64,000 nucleotides of DNA from Stropharia rugosoannulata (lineage: Eukaryota; Basidiomycota; Agaricomycetes; Agaricales; Strophariaceae), in contig JANCIK010000006.1 in the NCBI GenBank assembly GCA_028532985.1, forward strand, positions 2,046,001-2,110,000, written 5' to 3'. The position numbers were made by a program, and so were the translations under genes. Shown here piece after piece: positions 55,184-64,000 of the stretch. Position 1 is the first letter of the stretch. Each line of letters starts with the position of its first letter. Under the pieces are notes generated by a model. The model worked only from the letters and a program-made list of their open reading frames with translations, did not search any database and was not told the origin of the DNA.

Positions 55184-58100
55184 ATGGCGAAACCAAAGGC
55201 CCAGCCTGCGGGCCAGAAAACACTGATGTCCTTCTTCGGCGGCTCCAAAAAGAAAAAGGCTACCGAGAAAATCGACAACGTCGACTCCGATGGTGACGCC
55301 GAGCCAGAAACCTCACGCGAAACGGAAGTTGAGGAGGGCGGCGATGATGCAGAAGTAACAGAAGCTTCATCAGACATCGATATGGACGCGTCAAATACGG
55401 AAACCAAGAAAACTTTGAAGTCCTTTGCCCCCGAGTCCTCAAACCTCCCGCCAATTAGCGATATACCTGCCATTTTCGATGACCTTGTTAGTCATATACC
55501 CGAAATTAAGGATGTAGCTGAATATGTTGCCGGACGTAAATTACGCGTCGCGACTATGTGCTCTGGCACGGAGTCTCCTCTTCTCGCCCTGGAACTAATC
55601 CAGAGGTCCATAATGGAGCAGCATGGCGTTCAATTCGACATCGAACACGTGTTTTCATGTGAGATTGAACCTTTCAAACAGGCATACATTGAGCGCAACT
55701 TCCGACCTCCTCTCCTGTTCCGTGATGTTTGCGAGTTGGGCGATGCAGAGGCGTATGTGCTACATTTGAACTTTATCTCGAATTATTGATTTTGACACGT
55801 CATTATTTTCTAGTCATACTGCGTACGGGTCGTTGGCACCTGTTCCAGGAGACGTCGATATTCTTATTGCAGGCACTTCCTGCGTCGACTACTCTAACCT
55901 CAATACACAGAAACAAGATATAGACGCAAATGGAGAGTCCGGCCGTACCTTCAGAGGAATGATGTCCTGGGTGACAACGCATAGGCCGCCGCTTGTCATT
56001 TTGGAGAACGTTTGTTCGGCACCTTGGGAAAGAGTCAAAGAATACTTTGAGAAGAATGGATATAGTGCCGAGTTTTCTCGAGTCGATACGAAAGCATACT
56101 ATATTCCACATACTAGGACCAGAGTATATTTAATAGCGGTGAATAAGAAGAATTCAGGAATACCTAAAGTCTGGAAAGAATGGGTTTTATCAAAATTAAA
56201 GCGCCCAGCGTCCTCCACGTTGGATGCATTTCTACTACCCTCTGACGACCCACGTATCCATCAAGCTCGTCAAAAGCTTGTCCAGGAGAGTTTCAACGCC
56301 GTGGATAGACGGACGGGAAGGACGGATTGGGGAAGATGCGAATCTCGCCATCAGAGAGCTAGGCTTGAGGAAGCACTTGGATCGAAGAGACCTCTCACGA
56401 GTTGGGATGAAGGTATGTCTGTTATTTCTTATTTATTTAGTTAACAGTATTATATCTAACGATTTCAAAGGTGGATATTGTAAGCTACCCGACTTCGCAT
56501 GGAATGATTGGGGTGTAGGTCAGGTTGAGCGCGTATGGGATCTCATGGATATCAGTCTTCTTCGTTCGGCAACTAAGGGCGTAGACCCTTCATATAAAAC
56601 GTAGGCGTTTTCTTACTCGTATCATCTTGCCCAAGCTCACCTTTATGAATAGGATAGTCTGGAATTTGTCTCAAAATGTTGACCGAACCATAGGGTCCAA
56701 TAAAGTGGGCATTTGCCCCTGCCTCACTCCGTCTATGATACCCTATATCACCAATCGTGGTGGCCCTATGGTCGGTTTAGAGGCCTTGTCGATGCAAGGT
56801 CTTCCTGTCGACAAACTTCTTCTCACGAGAGAATCAGAGGATAACTTGGCTGACCTAGCTGGCAACGCCATGTCCACCACGGTAGTCGGCGCTTGCATTC
56901 TCGCTGCTCTTGTATCCGGCCAGAAACTTTTAAAGAGCGGCAAAGATTCTCAAACATATGAATCTAAACATGGCGGTAATGACTATTCAAAACCTGATGC
57001 TATGGAAATCGATCCAAGCACTTCATGCTCCGTGCATGAAAATCTGGTAGTTGGGGAGCAAGACTTGTCTAAAAATCCTCTCGACCTCTCTGTCACACGA
57101 TCGCATTCTTTCTCTAATCTGCTTGCGGTTGCTGAGAAGAGTAAACGCCTATGCTCTTGTGAAGGTCGCGTAGATATGACTACACGTCCGCTTTACATTT
57201 GCGAAGATTGTGGAAATACTTTCTGCAGGAAATGTGGGGGTCGACCGGAGCATAATCCTGAGCCGTTTGATTTAATTCTTTCTCCGCGCGTCCCGCCATC
57301 GGACTTCGCTAAAACCCTGAAATCTATTCTGCCCATGTGCCTTTCATTGACAGGCATAACGGGTCAATTGTTGGATGGTTTACGTGAACAAACAAGCATT
57401 AAGATCCCCGAAACACGGTGGACGGGCTGGCGGACTGCTGTCCTCTCCGCGGCTTCCTCAGAGCTTAGATTTGTTGAGCTGAAGAGGCAAGAAGTATGGA
57501 GTGTCGTGTACCAATCATATACTGGAGTGCTGGAGCTTTCGTTGCATACTAAACAGCCAGAATGGCGCCTCTACGCTCTCCCGGATGCAGACGAACCTGC
57601 CAACGCAGAGATTCGTCAAGTCCTCCAGTATCCAGTCGGCCGATTTACTTGTGCCGCTGATCTACTTCAAGGAAGTTGGCAATTTGCTATGCCTTATGCG
57701 TCTTCATTTTCCATCAAGATTCAAGGGACGGGTGAACTTGTGCCATCTTGGGAAATGCGCTTGGGACTAATTGGGCCCAAGGAGGAGTTTAAGAACAAGA
57801 TGGTCCATTCCAGCCTGAAAATCACCGTTAATCCCAGTGATATTCAGAAGTTGGACCGCGACATTTCTGGAACCTATGACCTCCTTGAAAAATGTGGTAC
57901 AGCTAATGGTGCCCTGCACAAAAGGGTTGACGCGGCAAACGACGAGCTCGCTCCCCTTTTCATGCTCTTCGACCCACATCGGACTAATGATGCTGAAGAC
58001 TGTTTCGTGTTCTCTATCAGCACCCGTCGGCTTGAGTATCAAGAATGCAGACCTATTATCTGTAAACTTGACACAAGCTGGAGACAGTCGGCTTCAGACG

Positions 58101-61100
58101 ACGAGGAAACAGTTACGTGCAATATGCCATTCAAATGGATGACTACAGAGGATGTTGCTTTAACGGTGTGCTTTCCTGTTGAGATATCAAATCATCTTTT
58201 ACTCATGGCATTCTTTCTTTTAGCCATCTATCGGGCAAAATGCGGAGTTCGGGATACCTAAGAAGCCTCTCACAGTGACAGTGCAAAGTGATGATTGTCG
58301 GAACGCGCACGCCTTATTGACCTGCCACGTTTCTTTACGAGGCCAGGCAGGACCAGAATGGCCGAGAGGCGATTGGGGAACAGTCGATAAAATTCAAGAG
58401 CGAGGGACTTTCAAATCATTAGCCTGGTTGTTGGAGCGTATTAGACATGTCGACGACAACCTTCAAACATGGCAAGTCATAGATGAAGCCGGAGACCATT
58501 TCAACTGCGAAAGATGCGCGCCGATGGCACCCGACTTGCGGTGGATACAATCAAAAGGGAAGACGGTTCCGGTTGAAGATTCCATACAAGCAGGAGAATA
58601 TGAACGTCGACTGAAAACTCGTCCCAGCCCTTTTATAACGCAGCTTAAGCTGGATGACAACGGAATCGGGGCAGTACGCGTAGGAATCAACGTCGTTTCT
58701 TTGCTTCATCGTGCGGCCTCCCGGCTGCCAATCAAGGGCCGCACGGGACAGATCTCTTTATCATGGCGACTTGATACAACCTTTACTCCCGCAGCGACGT
58801 TGACCATGCCTAAATTCACCATCATGAGTAACAAGCAGGATAAGGAACACAATCAGCCACCAAACTTCAAAACTCCATTGAGAAAAGAACAGCTGAGATC
58901 ACTTGAGTGGATGATTTTGCAGGAATCGGCAAAGGCACCTCCGTTCATCGAAGAAGAAATCTCGGAAGCCGTTCTTGACCCCCTTGAATGGCGGGCAGAA
59001 GGTCGAGCTCAAAGGCCAATGCACGTCAGAGGTGGTGTACTTGCTGACCAAGTCGGCTACGGAAAGACGGCTATTACATTGGGCTTGATTGACTGTACTT
59101 CTAAAGCGGTGGAGAAGGAGTTCAAGAATAATGGTCGGATACCGGGCAAGATACACGTGAAAGCTACTCTGATTGTTGTACCTCCTCATTTGACGAGGCA
59201 ATGGGGCTCCGAAGTTGTGAAGTTCACAGGAAAACACCTAAAAGTGCACATTATTTCGACCGTTGCTGACTTGAATCGCACAAAGATTGAAGATATACAA
59301 AAGGCCGATATCGTCGTTGTGGCTTCAAATATATTCAAGAGTAACGTCTACCTTGATAATCTTCAGTTGCTCGCAGGTGCAGGTGACTTACCGTCTAAAG
59401 ATGGCCGACATTTCAATGCGCAATTAGAGAAGACTTTGACAGCACTCAAAAAGCAAGTCGATCTTCTACAAGACGAAGGGTCGTTAGCGGTATTGAACGA
59501 AATCAAAGCTGCTCAGAAGAGAAGTAAGTCGCTGGTCGATACTGCTCCTTAAATTTTTGTTAAATCCCAACTTCATAGTTGCAGAAGAGAATGCACAGAC
59601 GGCTGCTCTTGTGACATCCAAGCGGTTGAAAGGTAAATCATACCGCGAAAAAGCAGAAGCAGAGGAGATGGGGAAGGAAATGAAAATGATGAAGATTGAT
59701 GAAGAGAACAACGAGAAAACCAACGGCAAATCTGAGGTGAAGAACAACGCCACGGCCCATGTCGAATCAAAATCTGCCGTTAGAAATGGGTTGGTTATGG
59801 AGGTAGTTATTCCTGCTAGGAGAACTACCTCGTCGTCTCAATGTGATCTAAAATCCGGACCGCCATCCTCTGCTCCTGAGGACAATGACATGGAAGTTGA
59901 AGAAGGCCCGACGCGCAAGCGCAAGCGTCGAGCAGCAGCATCCAGAGCAGATTTGAGTGGCCTAGATGATAGTAGCGACGATGCAGTCAGTGTAGCGCCA
60001 AGCAAAGCCTCGTCTGTCAAGAGCTCCAGGGTATCAGCTGGTGCGGCCAAAAAGCGCAGAATTGTAAAACGTGGTTCGCCTTCGTCAGACTATCAAGCAA
60101 GCTCCTCCGAGGATGAAGATGAGTACAATAGTCGCAGTCCGGACGTATCAGAGGTAGCAGCAGACGAAGAGAGTGAAGACGAGAGCGAAGACGAGAGCGA
60201 AGGTGACAAACCCCGAAAGAAAGGAAAGGCAAAGCAAATGGCGAAAACGAAACCCCAACAAATGCGGCGTGGACGTAAAGCTGGAAAGGCAGCATCTGAC
60301 ACCGATGGTGCCGAAGAGGAATCCGCTATGGATGTCGACTCAGAACCTTTTGGGAAGGAGACCAAGAAAACAGTTAAAAAACGTAAAACCAATGCAGAGA
60401 AGCCTGTGAAGAGTAAACGAGCCGACAACGATCCCTGGAAACTCGGTTCGAGAGCTGTGCAAAGTGAATGGATGGACATGCAAGCCCCGCCATTTGAAAT
60501 GTTCCACTTTGCTCGTGTTGTGGTGGATGAGTATACATATCTCGACGGCAAAGTCCACGCATTAGTCACAAAACTAGCAGCTGAGCGACAATGGGTTTTG
60601 TCCGGGACACCGCCTATTCACGACTTCGGAGCGCTGAAGACGATAGCCGCATTCTTGAACATACATCTTGGTGTCGATGATGACGCCGAGGGTCAGTCTG
60701 CGGAAGTGAAGAAACGTAAAAGAGAACAAACAGGTTTTTAAAAATTCATATCTCATTCGTTAATTTACTTATTTTGGCTCCGTAGCCGTTGAACGCTTCC
60801 ATTCCTTCCGTGAAGTGCACACGTTGCAGTGGCATGCTCACCGACATGCTCACGGACAAAAGTTCCTCAACCAATTCGTTCGCCAAGTTGAGGCTTCCTG
60901 CATCATATATGTAATATTTGCTAACCCTACCTCATAGAATATTGCAGAGATTGACGAGATTCCCTGGGAATCCCAAGCTCAAGAAATTATTCTTCCAGCG
61001 GCTGAACGCGCTATTTACCTGGAATTGGAGCACTATTTACGATCCCTTGACATGACCATTAAGCGTGGAAAGAAGACCGAAAGTGACAGAGAAAAACGCC

Positions 61101-62404
61101 TTAACAAAGCGCTGGGTGACAGCAAGTACGTGATGAGGTATCAAGAGTTATGTTTTTATTCACCTTCTATCTAGGTCTGCCGAGGAGGCCTTGCTCAAGC
61201 GTTGCTCGCACTTCGATTTGGAGACAGCTAACGACAACGCAATGAAAGCATGTGATGTCATTGTCCAAGAGCGTCAAAAACAGCTTGATGAGTGCAAGAA
61301 GGAATTGCTGAAAAGTATTAAGGATGGCGTCAAGCGAGAAAAAGACCTCGGCTTTGTTGGACAGGAATCAATGTTTAATGAATACGTTAGAGTTACCAGG
61401 TCTGAGGGAGTGGACGACAAGGATTCAACGGATATGGTTATCGCCTTGCTCGACGAAGCTGGTGCTGGGCTACCGAAAGCCAAAGGCAAATCACAAGAGG
61501 TCCAACATTCGGAGAAGATGAAAGCACGAATCTGGGAGCACCGCGAGAAGACGCACGAGATTCGCCGAATCACAAAAGAGCTTGTCGGCCGGGTCCGATC
61601 ACTTCGATACTTTAGCGTGGTACGTGATCTACAAAAACAGACAGATACTCCTCTCCAAGTGTCATGTCCAAGTTGCGGTCGCGTGGGCATCCCTATTGAT
61701 GAGGTTGCCGTGCTCTCATCCTGTGGCCATATGGGATGCTTGCCATGTGTCAAGCGTTGCGCCGAGAAAGAGGAATGTGTTTATGCCACGTTGGGTCACT
61801 GCAAATCTGCAGCTCGCGTGCTTAATGTTGTCAAGGCAGACACGTTAGGTGTCGACGACGAGGAACAACATGGCAAGGGCAGAAGGCACTTCGGCTTGAA
61901 GCTTGAAAGAGTTGTGGCATTGATCAAGTACGTTCAACTACAGGCTTTTACTGATGAAACTGACACTTTGTGTCTCGTAGCAGACAAATTCCAAAAGACG
62001 AGCGCGTACTTGTTTTTGTCCAATTCCCTGACCTGATGAAGAAGGTTACCGAAGCTTTCGATGCCCACAAGATCCAGTACCTCGAAATAAAAGGCTCAGC
62101 ATCAGCGAAAAGTAAAGCGCTCGAGCAATTCCAGAACAATAGCAAAGAACGTGTACTGTTGTTAAACGTCATGGATGAGAGTGCTAGCGGTGCCAACTTG
62201 ACGTCGGCCAACCACGCGATCTTCCTTTCCCCACTCTTGGCTCCTTCTCAAGAGATCTATACGGCCTGTGAAACCCAAGCTGTCGGTAGGTTGGTGCGCT
62301 ACGGGCAGACGAAGCATGTGAAAGTTTGGAGGTACCTGACGAAGGATACGATTGATGAGGAGATTTACGAGCAGAGGAAGTTGGCTCTGGCCCATGCTGC
62401 ATAG
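55184..62404 (+). CDS. C5 DNA methyltransferase fused to Rad8-type SNF2 helicase with RING finger
   Basis: A protein of about 2,200 residues predicted to methylate cytosine and to remodel or translocate on DNA. Residues 11-18 (QKTLMSFF) form a PIP box. Methyltransferase motifs: I, ATMCSGTESPLLAL (55548); IV, AGTSCVDYSNLN (55870), with SC where many enzymes have PC; VI, VILENV (55999); VIII, TRTRVYLIAV (56111); X, GNAMSTTVVG (56862). A Cys-rich finger follows (CSCEG, CEDCGNTFCRKCGG, 57150-57250). SNF2 motifs: ADQVGYGKT (59044), LIVVPPHLTRQW (59167), VVVDEYTYLDGK (60518), RQWVLSGTPP, and VGRLVRYGQTKHV (62281). A RING (CPSC...CGHMGCLPC) is at 61665-61755. About nine GT-AG introns keep frame throughout, so this is one gene. 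Related to DNMT5/Rad8-type fungal enzymes. Confidence 0.85.
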
Positions 62405-62583
62405 GAGATGTTTTAGGTGGATTTAGATACTTTGCTTCAGCTTTGGATATCATGTTATCTGTATTTCGCACGTACACACACAATTATAATATTACAACTC
62501 GATGTGGCCCCGCCATCCCATCGGAGTCCTTGACTAAATATTTCAGGCGCCGTAGCTTTTCGAGAACATGTGTCACGACTTGT

Positions 62584-63046
62584 TCATTTACTCGACATGA
62601 CGTAGCCCGATGTATCCAGGATTTGTTTGCCGCATATTGAGCATAGGCCCTTCTTGTAAGCACAACCTGAGGAAGCGTTTAGCTGAGCAAGGAGTAATGC
62701 TGAATGATAACATACTTACCATGACAATACTTGGCCTTATTCTGAGTTACTGGCTGCTTACAGTCTTTGCATTTCCCCTGATATGGCTTTTGTGTATATC
62801 AATTGCATCAGTAATAGTGCCAGGTAGAAAGGAGGACCTGCCTGGAAACGGTTTTTGGAGCTACCGGGTCGAGACAACAGCTTGTTCTCGCCTACTTTCC
62901 TCGATCCTTCCTTGATGCTTGTTGAACTAGAAGTGAAAGGGTCGGGCGCGGCGACTTTAGACAGTTTCTATGGATATAGATGATAAGGCTAGCTGTGTAT
63001 GGCAGGAGAACAAAAGACATACGGATTCACACTTTTTACATACCAT
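62584..63046 (-). CDS. CRIPT: CRIPT-like zinc protein, 99 residues
   Basis: CRIPT is a small cysteine-rich protein of the minor and major spliceosome (first described as a PSD-95 partner in animals). Exon 1 is 24 bases and encodes MVCKKCES; exon 2 gives KLSKVAAPDPFTSSSTS and ENKLLSRPGSSKNRFQ. Exon 3, PYQGKCKDCKQPVTQNKAKY then CH, is reached by a GC-AG intron (62787-62841), because no GT-AG option restores frame. Exon 4 gives GCAYKKGLCSICGKQILDTS. The CxxC pairs (CKKC, CKDC, CHGC, CSIC) and the order match CRIPT, which is about 101 residues. A hydrophobic plus-strand open frame at 62610-62915 overlaps it and is a shadow. Confidence 0.85.
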
Positions 63047-63706
63047 GATGTAGGGCGCCTAAGGGCAAGGAGTAAGCAGCGATACTGGTGACGGGAGGCG
63101 ATGATACGGGCCCGATGCTGAGTCAGCCAATCGTGAATCTAATCTCGCGACAGGGGGCTGGGGGCGGCTGCTTCTCCACCTCCTTCGTTGCCTACTATAA
63201 CAATCAAATCATCCATCTATTCTTTCATGCTCTATGAAAATTTGTCTGTCCCGCCCTTCGGGTCCTGGCTGCCGTATGGGTATGTGACCAGTTAGGCAAC
63301 TCCCGCCCCGACGTATGGCTCTTATTGTTGTGTGCTCTACGCTTCTCTGCCCACCCGACGCACGACTCCCCCATCGCTGAACTCTCTACTCGAAGGCTTA
63401 AACTCAAATCCGTTGACATGGCACCGTTTACAAGAACCTGTGAGCCTCTATGTATTCCGTTACAAAAGACTTGCACCGTACACAATATGCTTCGCCTGCC
63501 GACGACACACTATCCAACCGTTTCCTGGTGTTTCGATCGCAATGAGGATAATACGAATTCTGTCAATCTGGTCTAACAAAGATGAACGCCGACCATTCGA
63601 TAACTCAGCAACCGTTTTTTCTCCTTTTTCTTCTTTTTTTTCTCCGTTGACGAAAGGATCGAGTATAAAATGTTCGACGGCGCAAGGATGAGAGTATCAT
63701 CTCAAG
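63047..63706. promoter_or_regulatory. Divergent region CRIPT / F-box gene, about 660 bases
   Basis: GC-rich left part, pyrimidine-rich right part. TATAAAA at 63664-63670 lies 37 bases before the ATG of the F-box gene. Open frames at 63225-63691 overlap on both strands and show no domain, so they are taken as chance. Confidence 0.4.
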
Positions 63707-64000
63707 ATGCCCCATAAATTCAATACTGCAAGGCGCTACAAAATCTCCAACGATGTCTTATTAGTGATCTTGGACAAGCTGACTCCGGTCGCCTTGTACA
63801 AGACCTGTCAGGTTAGTATGTAACCGTATTTCTACACTTCACCATGCTAATTCACCGCACTCATCCAACAGGCATTCCAGAGGGTTTGGATGCTTGTCAT
63901 GGAGTACCAACACCTCCGATATAAGTTCGAGCTGGCCGTGGTCGGAATGAAAGACGGGCCGGCTTCGTACCTGACCCGCTCACCGCTGCTTCGCCTCCAA
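63707..64000 (+). CDS. F-box protein, N-terminal part (runs off the window)
   Basis: MPHKFNTARRYKISNDVLLV, then ILDKLTPVALYKTCQ joined by a GT-AG intron (63813-63872) to AFQRVWMLVMEYQHLRYKFE, gives an F-box-like start and the agaric-type YKFELAVVGMKDG segment that follows it. A TATA box precedes it. The frame is open to the right edge, so the rest lies outside. A third F-box-like gene of this kind in the window, besides the FBXO9-like one. Confidence 0.7.

Noticed and set aside
16426..62404. Clr2 and the DNMT-SNF2 gene as a silencing gene cluster
   Set aside because: They are about 36 kb apart with many unrelated housekeeping genes between them, so proximity is not evidence of a cluster.
62610..62915. 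Plus-strand membrane-like open frame
   Set aside because: It is the complement of the CRIPT exons and introns; the minus strand gives a conserved four-CxxC zinc protein.
1..64000. tRNA genes, CRISPR arrays, transposons, biosynthetic cluster
   Set aside because: No tRNA-like A/B boxes, repeat-spacer array, terminal repeats, transposase motifs or adjoining biosynthetic enzymes were seen by eye; a dedicated search could still find weak cases.

Overview
This window is a gene-dense stretch of nuclear DNA from a filamentous basidiomycete, most likely a mushroom-forming Agaricomycete. The evidence is architecture plus gene content. Nearly every gene is broken by many GT-AG introns of about 45-65 bases, some exons are only 14-27 bases long, and genes sit 60-300 bases apart in convergent or divergent pairs. 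The set includes a Clr2-type silencing protein, LRR-like F-box proteins of agaric type and a DNA methyltransferase fused to a Rad8/SNF2 helicase. I saw no tRNA, rRNA, CRISPR array, insertion sequence or recognisable transposon. Boundaries were worked out by hand from reading frame and splice sites, so internal exon limits are less certain than start and stop positions.

Layout. 0-7.3 kb: end of an unidentified gene, RNA polymerase II subunit RPB4, tRNA pseudouridine synthase PUS1 and a Kar9-like/GAS2 microtubule protein. 8.5-16.2 kb: a disordered hypothetical protein, TRAPPC12, a small CBM5/12-like protein on the minus strand, xylulokinase and another hypothetical protein. 16.4-28.5 kb: Clr2, a very small unknown gene, an F-box protein, sterol O-acyltransferase, FBXO9/Pof7, an ER J-protein and cytochrome oxidase subunit VIIa. 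28.7-40.2 kb: PP2A B55, RED/IK, ZW10, EMC5 and a ZRC1-type zinc transporter. 40.2-42.7 kb: the longest gene-poor stretch. 42.7-53.7 kb: a Zn2Cys6 regulator, RFC3, ubiquitin-eS31, a second F-box protein, PET117 and a CID-domain RNA-processing protein. 53.8-64 kb: lipid phosphate phosphatase, the DNMT-SNF2 fusion, CRIPT and the start of a third F-box protein.

The genes are mostly housekeeping and form no operon or cluster. Functional links are loose: ER and trafficking (TRAPPC12, ZW10, EMC5, J-protein, sterol acyltransferase, lipid phosphatase), cytochrome oxidase (COX VIIa, PET117), spliceosome (RED, CRIPT) and chromatin or replication (Clr2, RFC3, DNMT-SNF2 with a PCNA-binding motif). Divergent pairs probably share short promoters. 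The most interesting items are the methyltransferase-helicase fusion with its N-terminal PIP box, the Kar9-GAS2 protein with SxIP motifs, the zinc transporter whose metal site is split over two micro-exons, a GC-AG intron in CRIPT, an apparent one-base frameshift in the sterol acyltransferase motif, and small spliced genes that simple ORF finding misses.
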